This document shows positions 1 to 5,221 of a DNA stretch of 5,221 nucleotides, piece after piece. This DNA is from Candidatus Methanomethylophilaceae archaeon (GTDB taxonomy: Archaea > Thermoplasmatota > Thermoplasmata > Methanomassiliicoccales > Methanomethylophilaceae). Position numbers and translations under genes: made by a program. The stretch lies in contig JAEDGA010000068.1 in assembly GCA_016297775.1 (NCBI GenBank), positions 1-5,221 on the forward strand. The letters are read 5' to 3'. Position 1 is the first letter of the stretch; each line of letters starts with the position of its first letter. The notes beneath the pieces are model-generated. The model saw only the letters and a list, made by a program, of their open reading frames with translations. It had not been told where the DNA came from and searched no databases.

Positions 1-99
1 ATATGTCAATATGCAGACCATCGCTATGGGAAGCGATACGACCGCTACGAAGAATAGACCGAATGCGGTCGGATCAATGGGTTCGTTTACGTCAGACAT
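1..99 (-). CDS. N-terminal fragment of a membrane protein, possibly a GPR1/FUN34/SatP-type transporter
   Basis: Only the first 33 codons are in the window; the gene continues past base 1. It begins with ATG at 97-99, and an AAGGAG Shine-Dalgarno sequence (complement of 107-112) lies seven bases upstream, which fixes the start. The peptide has a short acidic, polar head (MSDVNEPIDP) and then an almost unbroken hydrophobic run from about residue 13 to 33, consistent with a first membrane helix and a cytoplasmic N-terminus. The acidic head followed by DPTAFGLF is loosely like the start of GPR1/FUN34/YaaH (SatP) acetate/succinate transporters, where a DP/NPxxxGL motif precedes helix 1. That is a weak resemblance over few residues, and any small membrane protein remains possible. 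It has its own promoter and an operator-like palindrome, so it is probably a regulated single transcription unit. Confidence 0.7.
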   Translation of the reverse strand, partial: MSDVNEPIDPTAFGLFFVAVVSLPIAMVCILTY

Positions 100-110
100 G
101 CTATTTCTCC

Positions 111-125
111 TTGGTCTAAGACCAA
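111..125. promoter_or_regulatory. Perfect inverted repeat, candidate repressor operator
   Basis: TTGGTCT-A-AGACCAA is a perfect 7+7 palindrome with one central base. Read on the minus strand it ends at the Shine-Dalgarno sequence of the gene at 1-99 (overlapping two of its bases) and covers the start site predicted from the TATA-like box at 147-154. A dimeric regulator bound here would block transcription initiation. This is inferred from position and symmetry; the regulator is unknown. The half-sites resemble TGGT/ACCA but the spacing is not that of the classical FadR site. Confidence 0.5.
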
Positions 126-146
126 TAATGTAATCGGAATCGTGTC

Positions 147-154
147 AATATATA
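147..154 (-). promoter_or_regulatory. TATA-like box for the gene at 1-99
   Basis: On the minus strand the sequence reads CTATATATTG, close to the archaeal box A. Counting about 25 bases downstream from its centre puts the transcription start near 125, giving a leader of roughly 25 bases that contains the Shine-Dalgarno sequence. Position and sequence support it; no start site has been mapped. Confidence 0.5.
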
Positions 155-202
155 GCAGGGCATGTTTTTTCGGTATCCCGAATCGACACTCTTGAAATGT
201 AT

Positions 203-243
203 AATATTTATGGAAAAAATCACTGTTTTTTCATATAAATATT
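203..243. repeat. Long A/T-rich inverted repeat
   Basis: The left arm 203-219 (AATATTTAT, G, GAAAAAA) pairs with the right arm 226-243 (TTTTTTC, AT, ATAAATATT). That is 16 base pairs with a one-versus-two-base internal loop and a six-base apical loop, TCACTG. The pairing is longer than I would expect by chance even in such A/T-rich DNA, although low complexity raises that chance. It could be a protein-binding site, a cruciform, or a hairpin in a transcript from either strand; both arms carry an A6/T6 tract, so a bidirectional terminator is also possible. Confidence 0.55.
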
Positions 244-290
244 GGATGGTTTTTAGATAATTTTTTATATTGAAATACCACAGTTAGACA

Positions 291-435
291 GTATATCCAT
301 TAAAAACAGATAAAAAATAACAATTTCTACCAAAAAATGATAATTTTTCTTATTGTTTCGAGACGACCAACAACGTTAATCAAAATTCATATGTATAATC
401 CATGAATGTCGATCTCCATACCGTATAACATCCAT
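291..435 (+). repeat. Three copies of a GTATA-n-TCCAT motif
   Basis: The copies are GTATATCCAT (291-300), GTATAATCCAT (393-403) and GTATAACATCCAT (423-435). They share GTATA and TCCAT and differ by zero to three bases between them. The second and third start exactly 30 bases apart. They could be binding sites for one regulator, or chance repeats in A/T-rich DNA; I cannot tell which. Confidence 0.3.
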
Positions 436-491
436 CGATAACATATACCCCAGATGTAAAGAACGAAGAGAATCCTGAAAGAGGTTGTTAT

Positions 492-507
492 CGGGGCGTC
501 AGCCCCG
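492..507. terminator. GC hairpin between the membrane-protein gene and the long spacer
   Basis: CGGGGC (492-497) and GCCCCG (502-507) form a perfect six-base-pair stem around the loop GTCA. On the minus strand it follows the TGA stop of the gene at 522-875 by 14 bases, the same place as the hairpins after the other genes, so it may mark that transcript's 3' end. On the minus strand, however, no T tract follows. On the plus strand the hairpin is followed at once by TTTTAAT, the classic intrinsic-terminator order, so it may serve a plus-strand transcript instead, or both. Confidence 0.5.
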
Positions 508-521
508 TTTTAATAGAATCA

Positions 522-875
522 TCACTTCTTCACGCGGAACATGCGCATGACGTGATCGTCGAGAAGATAGAATACGACGAACAGATAGATGCAGATGGTC
601 CCGATGACCTGGATGTTATCCACGGAGAAGGACATTATGGTCTGTACCAACAGGATACCGATACCCAGGAGGAATGCGAACCAACCTGCAGTCTCCCTCT
701 TGTAGATGGTGAACGTTGCGATGATAAAACAGATGGCCAGTATCAGGGGGAACAGATTGCTTCCGAAAGTGGATGAATCGTTGATACCTGCCGAGATGTA
801 CGCGAAGAGGTTGGTGGCACCCAATACCGCCGCCAGGACCGCAAGGACGTACACAGAGTAGAGTTGTCCCTTCAT
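522..875 (-). CDS. Small four-helix membrane protein of unknown function
   Basis: The protein has 117 residues and I do not recognise its family. Four hydrophobic segments are visible at about residues 5-29, 39-58, 62-83 and 87-105. Charges follow the positive-inside rule with both ends in the cytoplasm: K2 at the N-terminus, K59 and R60 in the loop between helices 2 and 3, and a basic tail RMFRVKK. Loops are very short, there is no signal peptide, and no catalytic motif or repeated-Cys pattern is evident, so a channel, scaffold or small helper subunit are all possible. The start is ATG at 873-875. An AGGAT lies a few bases upstream but is a weak ribosome-binding site, and the TATA-like box predicts transcription beginning at or next to the ATG. 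A hairpin 14 bases beyond the TGA stop suggests a single-gene transcript. Confidence 0.8.
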   Translation of the reverse strand: MKGQLYSVYVLAVLAAVLGATNLFAYISAGINDSSTFGSNLFPLILAICFIIATFTIYKRETAGWFAFLLGIGILLVQTIMSFSVDNIQVIGTICIYLFVVFYLLDDHVMRMFRVKK

Positions 876-896
876 ACAATCCTATCCAATGATTTA

Positions 897-906
897 CTAT
901 ATATTA
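897..906 (-). promoter_or_regulatory. TATA-like box for the membrane protein at 522-875
   Basis: The minus strand reads TAATATATAG, preceded by A-rich bases. Its centre is about 26 bases upstream of the start codon, so the predicted transcription start is at or next to the A of ATG and the mRNA would be leaderless or nearly so. The box is about 14 bases beyond the hairpin that follows the previous gene, so the terminator and promoter nearly touch. Confidence 0.5.
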
Positions 907-920
907 TTTTGAGATGAGAA

Positions 921-937
921 CGGGCACATGGTGCCCG
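921..937 (-). terminator. Hairpin after the flavin reductase gene
   Basis: CGGGCAC (921-927) and GTGCCCG (931-937) make a perfect seven-base-pair stem with a three-base loop, six bases beyond the TGA stop at 944-946. On the minus strand it is followed by TTCTCATCTC, which is pyrimidine-rich but not a T run. The position argues for a 3'-end or termination element. Confidence 0.5.
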
Positions 938-943
938 TGGACA

Positions 944-1504
944 TCACATCAACCTCTTGCCTTCTCCGAATGCCTTTCCGACGACGGATCCGTATCCGTA
1001 GTACTTCTTGTTGAGTCCGTCGTAGATGAGCGGTCTCATCTTCATGGGATCCACGAGACCCTTATCGTTCAGAACGGATTCGTCCACGCTTATGTTCACG
1101 ATCTCCGCGACGAGTTCGCATGTGCTTTCGTCATAGGACTTCATCCTGCACTCGATGGTCATGGGTAACTCGTTGATTATCGGTGCATCGATCTTTTCGC
1201 TCCTCACGGTGGTGAGACCGCATCTGGACACCTTGTCGGGGATGTCGTTACCGGAGACGATACCGAGGTAATCGCATTCGGCCACAAGGTCCTCCGTACC
1301 GATGCTCACTGTGAACTCCTTGCGGAGAAGTATGTTCTTGGTAGTCTTGTGCGAGGGATCGAGACAGATGAAGATCTCGTTCTCTTCGTGGATACCTCCC
1401 CATGCCGCATTCATCGCACAGGGGACACCGTCCTCACCGTAGGCGGCAAGGATCAGTACGGGTTCAGGGTATATGCAGGGTCTTACACCGAGGTCCTTTC
1501 TCAT
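944..1504 (-). CDS. Flavin reductase-like FMN-binding split-barrel protein
   Basis: The 186-residue protein matches the flavin reductase / flavoredoxin family (RutF-like, FMN-binding split barrel) in length and layout. Family features visible include YPEPVLILAAYGEDG near the N-terminus (12-26), AMNAAWGGI (30-38), the SHKTTKN flavin-contact segment (51-57), ECDYLGIVSG (76-85), DKVSRCGLT (90-98), and then a segment of the KIDAPIINELP type common in this family. Members bind FMN in the cytoplasm and reduce flavin with NAD(P)H or pass electrons between redox partners; the partner is unknown, and neighbouring genes do not indicate one. Cysteines 10, 29, 47, 77 and 95 are not arranged as a cluster-binding motif. 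A longer frame reaches back to 1579, but the extra 25 residues are unlike the family and overlap the valS hairpin. The ATG at 1502-1504 gives the family N-terminus and suits a TATA-like box about 32 bases upstream, implying a very short leader without a Shine-Dalgarno sequence. Confidence 0.9.
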   Translation of the reverse strand: MRKDLGVRPCIYPEPVLILAAYGEDGVPCAMNAAWGGIHEENEIFICLDPSHKTTKNILLRKEFTVSIGTEDLVAECDYLGIVSGNDIPDKVSRCGLTTVRSEKIDAPIINELPMTIECRMKSYDESTCELVAEIVNISVDESVLNDKGLVDPMKMRPLIYDGLNKKYYGYGSVVGKAFGEGKRLM

Positions 1505-1530
1505 GATATCGCCCGGTGTATCACGCATGT

Positions 1531-1540
1531 ATGATAAAAA
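1531..1540 (-). promoter_or_regulatory. TATA-like box for the flavin reductase gene
   Basis: The minus strand reads TTTTTATCAT. The predicted transcription start is near 1511, so the leader to the ATG at 1504 would be only about seven bases. This supports the shorter start, because the upstream ATGs at 1528 and 1579 would lie outside the transcript. The box is a weak match to the archaeal consensus. Confidence 0.4.
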
Positions 1541-1567
1541 CAAGACCTTGCGTGTGAAAGATCGTGA

Positions 1568-1593
1568 CCGGCCCGACATCCCTGCCGGGCCGG
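1568..1593 (-). terminator. GC-rich hairpin after valS
   Basis: CCGGCCCG (1568-1575) and CGGGCCGG (1586-1593) form an eight-base-pair all-G/C stem around a ten-base loop. It begins 15 bases beyond the valS TGA stop (1609-1611). On the minus strand TCACGATCTTTCAC follows, with no long T tract. This is the strongest hairpin in the window and separates valS from the flavin reductase promoter. Confidence 0.55.
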
Positions 1594-1608
1594 CATATGT
1601 AGGGTTTG

Positions 1609-4224
1609 TCAGAGCTCGATGAGGATCAGGATGTTTCCGACCTGAACGGTCTCCACAGCCTTTCCGTCAAGCATCAGGCGCTTCTCGGCCTCGAAGTACT
1701 TGGAGTCCACGGACATCTTCGAACCGTTGACCTCCACCTCGATGGCACCTGCCTGATACATCTTCGCTACATCGGCCACGTCCATAGCTGCGACCGCGGA
1801 TACGATCGCCTTCGCATCGGCCTTGAATGCGGGACCGAGGACCTTGTGCAGAGGTTTGATCGCAACGATCTCCTCGGTGAGGTCGGCCTCGGGTGCGATC
1901 CTGACATCCTTCGCCTTGGTGGTCTCGGAGATATCGGTCTTCGAGGACTCCAGCAGCTTCGCCTCCTTTCCGACGAATTCTATCATGGAGATCTCCGCGT
2001 TGAGAGCGATCTTCCTCTCGGACTTCCATGCGCGTATCGCGGCGAGTACCTCGGAGAGTGCGGCACCCTCCTTCTCGGCATCCTCATCGGTGAAGATGGG
2101 TTCGGGCCAGGATGTGAGATGGATGGACCTGTTACCGTCGATCGCCCTGAAGTGCTCCTGGTAGACGTCCTCAGTGATGTGGGGCTGGAAGATTGCGAGC
2201 ATCTTGATGCATCCGAGGAACACGTTGTACAGGGTGTACCTGACCGCATCGTCGTTCCTTGCCTTGACCATCTCTACATAGTTATCTGCGAACTCGTGCC
2301 AGATGAATCCTTCGATCTCCTTCATGGCCTTGTCGAACTGATACACGTCCAGATATTCCGTCACGGCCTTTACGACCTTGGAGAACTTGCTGATGATCCA
2401 CCTGTCCGCGGTCCTGAGGTTGTCGCACCTCTCGGGGACATCCTTCAGGAACCTGCTGACGAACTGTCCGATGTTGAACGCCTTGATGGAGAGTTTCTTT
2501 CCGCGGATGACGTCCTTCTCCCTGAATGCATGGTCTATTCCGAGTGAACAGGTCGCTGCGTAGTACCTGAGTGCATCCGCACCGTAGTTCTCGAGGATCG
2601 GGATGGGATCGATGACGTTACCGATGGATGAGTGCATCGGGGTTCCGTCCGGAGCCATGATGAATCCGTGGATCATGATGTCGTCCCAGGGCCTGCACTG
2701 CTCGATCTGCTCCGATCTGAGGATGGAGTAGAACGCCCAGGTCCTGATGATATCGTGGGACTGGGGCCTCATGGACATGGGGAACATCTTCTTGTGGAGC
2801 TCGGGATCCCTCTCCCAGAATGTGTTGTACAGGGCGGAACCCGAGGAATCCATCCATGTATCGAACACATCGGTGCATCCCACGAGCTCTCCGCCGCACT
2901 CGGGACACTTGTCCACCGGAGGCTTGTCCTCGGTGGGATCACAGTAGCACATCTCCTCGGTGGCACATACGGCATGTCCGCACTCCTTGCACTCCCATAC
3001 GGGGACAGGGGTGGCGAATATGCGCTGCCTGCTGAGGACCCAGTCCCATGCGAGGGAGTTTGTCCAGTCCTGCAGCCTGATCTTCATGAACTCGGGGTAC
3101 CACTTGATCTCGTCCGCTCTCTTGAGGACCTCCTCTTTGAGGGATGTGGTCTTGAGGAACCACTGGGGGACCTGAAGGTACTCGATGGGGGTGTGGCATC
3201 TCCAGCAGATGGAGACGTTCTGGGGGTTGTCCTCCTGCTTGACGAGGATTCCCTGTGCTCTCAGATCCTCGATGGCTGCCTCGCGTGCTTCCTTCACGGG
3301 CATGCCTGCGTACTTGCCGGCGATCTCGGTCATCTTTCCGGTCTCGTCGATTCCCTTCTCCATCTCGAAGTGGTACTTCATTACCCACTCGAGATCGTCC
3401 TTGTCTCCGATGGTACAGATCATGACGTTTCCGGTACCGTAGCCCATCTGGACCTTGGGGTCGGAGATGACCTTGACGTGCCTGCCCGTAAGGGGAACGA
3501 TGAGCTCCTTTCCGATGAGGTGCTGCTTCTCCTTGTCGTCGGGGTGGACCGCGACGCACTTGCAGGTGCAGAGGAGTTCGGGCCTGGTGGTGGCGACCAT
3601 GACATAATCATCGGGGGTGCCGTCCGCAATCTGGAATTTGATATAGTTGAGCTTGTTGACGTTGTCCTGGTACTCGACCTCGGCATCGGCGAGTGCGGTC
3701 ATGCACCTGGGACACCAGTTGACGGGGAAGTTCGCCTTGTAGACGAGCCCCTGCTTGAACAGCTTGGCGAAGGAGATCTGGGTGACCCTTCTATAATAAG
3801 GGGCATCGGTCTGATAGTAGATGCTGGGATCCATGCTCTCTCCGAGGATCTCGAAGTGATGGGTCATCTCGTCGATGAATCCGTTGGCGTACTCGGAGCA
3901 AAGCCTCCTGTATTCGGACCTGGGGAGATCCAACTTGGTGATGTTGTGCTTCTTCTCCACCTTGACCTCGATGGGGGTACCGTTGACGTCGAAACACAGA
4001 GGGAAGAATACATTGTATCCTCTCATCCTCTTGTAACGTGCGGCGAAATCGATGAGGGAGTATCCGGTGGCGTGTCCGAGGTGGAGGGAACCGGATGTGT
4101 ATCTGGGTGGATTGTCAATGCTGTAGATCGGCTTATCGGATTTGGGATCGAAACGATAGATCGCATCGTTCTTCCACATCTCCTGCCAACGCTTTTCGAT
4201 GGAAGCACAGTCGTATTGCGACAT
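1609..4224 (-). CDS. valS: Valyl-tRNA synthetase, archaeal type
   Basis: This 871-residue class I enzyme charges tRNA-Val with valine using ATP, in the cytoplasm. The HIGH motif reads HLGH (48-51) within PRYTSGSLHLGH. The insert that edits mischarged threonine carries TTRPE (212-216) and then the GTGNVMICTIGDKDDLEW block typical of valine enzymes. Possible zinc ligands are C171/C174, C340/C343, C412/C415 and C440/C443. SRQRIFATP and QSHDIIRTWAF complete the catalytic fold, and FADNYVEMVK begins the helical anticodon-binding region. The C-terminus (about 750-871) resembles archaeal-type ValRS tails. The second signature, normally KMSKS, reads PMHSS at 529-533 in an otherwise conserved context (IGNVIDP, then YGADALR), so both lysines are missing. 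The start is ATG at 4222-4224, giving the usual MSQYDCASIEKRW opening; a longer frame back to 4290 adds 22 residues unlike the family. GGGGAG lies three bases upstream, but the TATA-like box predicts a leaderless transcript. Confidence 0.97.
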   Translation of the reverse strand: MSQYDCASIEKRWQEMWKNDAIYRFDPKSDKPIYSIDNPPRYTSGSLHLGHATGYSLIDFAARYKRMRGYNVFFPLCFDVNGTPIEVKVEKKHNITKLDLPRSEYRRLCSEYANGFIDEMTHHFEILGESMDPSIYYQTDAPYYRRVTQISFAKLFKQGLVYKANFPVNWCPRCMTALADAEVEYQDNVNKLNYIKFQIADGTPDDYVMVATTRPELLCTCKCVAVHPDDKEKQHLIGKELIVPLTGRHVKVISDPKVQMGYGTGNVMICTIGDKDDLEWVMKYHFEMEKGIDETGKMTEIAGKYAGMPVKEAREAAIEDLRAQGILVKQEDNPQNVSICWRCHTPIEYLQVPQWFLKTTSLKEEVLKRADEIKWYPEFMKIRLQDWTNSLAWDWVLSRQRIFATPVPVWECKECGHAVCATEEMCYCDPTEDKPPVDKCPECGGELVGCTDVFDTWMDSSGSALYNTFWERDPELHKKMFPMSMRPQSHDIIRTWAFYSILRSEQIEQCRPWDDIMIHGFIMAPDGTPMHSSIGNVIDPIPILENYGADALRYYAATCSLGIDHAFREKDVIRGKKLSIKAFNIGQFVSRFLKDVPERCDNLRTADRWIISKFSKVVKAVTEYLDVYQFDKAMKEIEGFIWHEFADNYVEMVKARNDDAVRYTLYNVFLGCIKMLAIFQPHITEDVYQEHFRAIDGNRSIHLTSWPEPIFTDEDAEKEGAALSEVLAAIRAWKSERKIALNAEISMIEFVGKEAKLLESSKTDISETTKAKDVRIAPEADLTEEIVAIKPLHKVLGPAFKADAKAIVSAVAAMDVADVAKMYQAGAIEVEVNGSKMSVDSKYFEAEKRLMLDGKAVETVQVGNILILIEL

Positions 4225-4244
4225 GGTCTCCCCTATTAAAGGAA

Positions 4245-4254
4245 GATAAATAAG
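4245..4254 (-). promoter_or_regulatory. TATA-like box for valS
   Basis: The minus strand reads CTTATTTATC, preceded by CTAAAC, which resembles a TFB-recognition element. The centre is about 25 bases upstream of the ATG at 4224, predicting transcription starting at or beside the start codon. If so, the GGGGAG next to the ATG would not be in the mRNA; a start site further upstream would restore it as a ribosome-binding site. Confidence 0.45.
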
Positions 4255-4259
4255 GTTTA

Positions 4260-4283
4260 GCCCGTCCGTGCGTATTTGACGGC
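4260..4283 (-). terminator. Weak hairpin after the gene at 4300-5199
   Basis: GCCCGTC (4260-4266) pairs with GACGGC (4278-4283), giving six pairs with one bulged C and an eleven-base loop. It lies 16 bases past the TGA stop at 4300-4302, the place where the other genes also carry hairpins, but it is clearly less stable. It abuts the valS promoter element. Confidence 0.3.
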
Positions 4284-4299
4284 CAGGCATGACGGCATG

Positions 4300-5199
4300 T
4301 CACGCGAAATACGCTGACAGGAACGCATGCGTACCCGCCATCATCGTACTTGCGGAACCGTACCCGTACATATCGTACGAATCCGTGAACTTGGGTATGG
4401 AATCGAGATGACCCAGTACGTCATTCTCGTATCTGCGGATGTCCGCCCTCCACCTGTCCGCGGAATCTTTTATCCTCGCGGCCCCGCGGAAACGTATCTC
4501 ACGTACCAACATCCCTCTGAACTCCGACAATCTGCACAGATGCGTACACATGATTCTGTTTAGAATCATCGTATCACCCTCGCACTCCGGGATCAGTCTC
4601 TGTCTGATCCATCCTCCCCAATGTATCAGATTCATGATCAGCATATCGTGCATCATCAGGTTCTTGAAGGATGAGAAAGCATGGAATGTGACGTATTCGT
4701 ACGCGGAGAACAGTTTCGATGCGTGCGATGCCGAACCCAGAGGACGTTCCGCCTCCACACGTATGCATTCCATGAGATCCAGGAATATGTCGCTGTTGAT
4801 CCCGTATGTGGCATCGGAACGGCCATCCTTCTTGTATTCGGATATCCTGCGAACTGATGCGAACAGCCCTTCCCAATCCGGATCGTTGGTGTACAACATT
4901 GTGGCTGTGAGCAGTGCCAGCACCTTCCTGTATACAAGATTCGCATACTTCTCGGAATGCAGGGAGTCCATGACACACACCCATTCCTCCGCCGAACGTT
5001 CGTATTCCCCCATATGGTGGAATTCGATCGCGTCTATGATGTTAAGACATAAGCTGTCCGGACATCTGGCACCTATCTTCTCGGCCCTGATCTTCATCTT
5101 GTGGTAATCGTTGCTTCTGAAGGCAGACCAGAAATCCGCCTCTGGATCGGATGAAGTCAAAGGATGTTTGGATGTATATTCCAATATACCACATGACAA
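4300..5199 (-). CDS. Unrecognised protein, probably all-helical with a tetratricopeptide-like N-terminal part; start uncertain
   Basis: About 299 residues if translation starts at TTG 5197-5199. I do not recognise a family. The sequence looks mostly helical and cytoplasmic, with no membrane span or signal peptide within the counted region. Residues about 20-80 suggest a helix pair of the tetratricopeptide kind, with a G-x-Y-x-x-A pattern (GEYERSAEEW, 64-73). Two histidine/methionine-rich helices follow (near FKNLMMHDMLIMNLIH), and the C-terminus ends FLSAYFA. Such repeats usually mediate protein contacts, but no partner is indicated. The reading frame stays open to the window edge (codons for LYPAWVF precede the TTG), so the true start may lie upstream. 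The TTG has no clear ribosome-binding site, and the first in-frame ATG is only at residue 35. A TATA-like GTTATATCC at 5213-5221 would start transcription near 5192, which would favour a later start such as the TTG at residue 6 or 14. Confidence 0.75.
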   Translation of the reverse strand: MSCGILEYTSKHPLTSSDPEADFWSAFRSNDYHKMKIRAEKIGARCPDSLCLNIIDAIEFHHMGEYERSAEEWVCVMDSLHSEKYANLVYRKVLALLTATMLYTNDPDWEGLFASVRRISEYKKDGRSDATYGINSDIFLDLMECIRVEAERPLGSASHASKLFSAYEYVTFHAFSSFKNLMMHDMLIMNLIHWGGWIRQRLIPECEGDTMILNRIMCTHLCRLSEFRGMLVREIRFRGAARIKDSADRWRADIRRYENDVLGHLDSIPKFTDSYDMYGYGSASTMMAGTHAFLSAYFA

Positions 5200-5221
5200 G
5201 AATACCCATGCCGGATATAAC

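Larger units (their letters stand above)
126..521. other. A/T-rich spacer without a recognisable protein gene
   Basis: About 400 bases separate the stop codon at 522 from the operator-like palindrome at 111-125. The part from about 190 to 360 is very A/T-rich with many A and T runs. I found no open reading frame of note on either strand (the best plus-strand candidates stop within about ten codons), no tRNA-like cloverleaf and no CRISPR repeats. It holds the promoter of the gene at 1-99, a long A/T inverted repeat (203-243), three copies of a GTATA-TCCAT motif (291-435) and a GC hairpin (492-507). It is much longer than the other gaps here (68-105 bases), so it may carry extra regulation or a small RNA. 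Confidence 0.7.

Noticed and set aside
499..525. Box C/D guide RNA on the minus strand (GTGATGA at 519-525, CTGA at 499-502)
   Set aside because: Only one C and one D-like box are present, spaced oddly, with no second pair; the C box overlaps the stop codon of the coding gene.
1505..1579. A 25-residue N-terminal extension of the flavin reductase
   Set aside because: The extra residues are unlike the family, overlap the valS hairpin and lie upstream of the TATA-like box.
1606..4239. Long plus-strand open frames opposite valS (the largest at 2632-4239 and 1606-2547)
   Set aside because: They are antisense to a full-length, well-conserved valS; their translations are rich in Gly, Asp, Leu and Val as expected from the mirrored codons, have no recognisable domain, and no promoter or ribosome-binding site was seen.
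4225..4290. A 22-residue N-terminal extension of valS
   Set aside because: It overlaps the weak hairpin and the TATA-like box, and MSQYDCASIEKRW is the normal-looking start.
4327..5107. Plus-strand frames opposite the gene at 4300-5199
   Set aside because: Low-complexity translations with many Ser, Arg and His, no family resemblance, and the opposite strand has the more plausible protein and a stop followed by a hairpin.
5155..5209. Alternative frame starting at ATG 5207-5209 on the minus strand (MGILVMWYIG...)
   Set aside because: It ends after about 55 codons, lacks a clear ribosome-binding site and runs inside the larger open frame; it is probably a shadow, though its hydrophobic start is slightly odd.

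Overview
The window looks like part of a methanogen-type archaeal chromosome. Its protein-coding parts are moderately GC-rich (estimated by eye) and its longest spacer is strongly A/T-rich. Archaeal TATA-like boxes sit about 25-50 bases upstream of start codons, and the valyl-tRNA synthetase is of the archaeal kind. The overall style would suit the Thermoplasmata-related methanogens (Methanomassiliicoccales), but this is an inference; no lineage marker gene is present.

All five recognisable genes are on the minus strand, so transcription runs from high to low coordinates. In transcription order they are: an unrecognised, probably helical-repeat protein (4300-5199, start uncertain); valS, valyl-tRNA synthetase (1609-4224); a flavin reductase-like FMN-binding protein (944-1504); a small four-helix membrane protein (522-875); and, after a 422-base spacer, the first 33 codons of another membrane protein (1-99) cut by the window edge. 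All four complete 3' ends use TGA.

Each gene seems to be its own transcription unit. The four gaps that include a start codon each hold a TATA-like element. Each of the four visible stop codons is followed within 6-16 bases by a hairpin, GC-rich in three cases and weaker in the fourth. For valS, the flavin reductase and the small membrane protein the box lies so close to the start codon that the mRNA is predicted to be leaderless or nearly so. The partial gene at 1-99 differs: it has a leader of about 25 bases, a good Shine-Dalgarno sequence, and a perfect 7+7 inverted repeat over the predicted transcription start, which looks like an operator.

The genes have no evident shared pathway. The points most worth a second look are the valS signature loop, where the usual KMSKS reads PMHSS; the operator-like palindrome; and the A/T-rich spacer at 100-521, which has a long inverted repeat, a recurring GTATA-TCCAT motif and a plus-strand hairpin followed by TTTT that could end an unannotated small RNA. 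I see no CRISPR array, transposon, tRNA or rRNA, and no convincing new multi-gene system.
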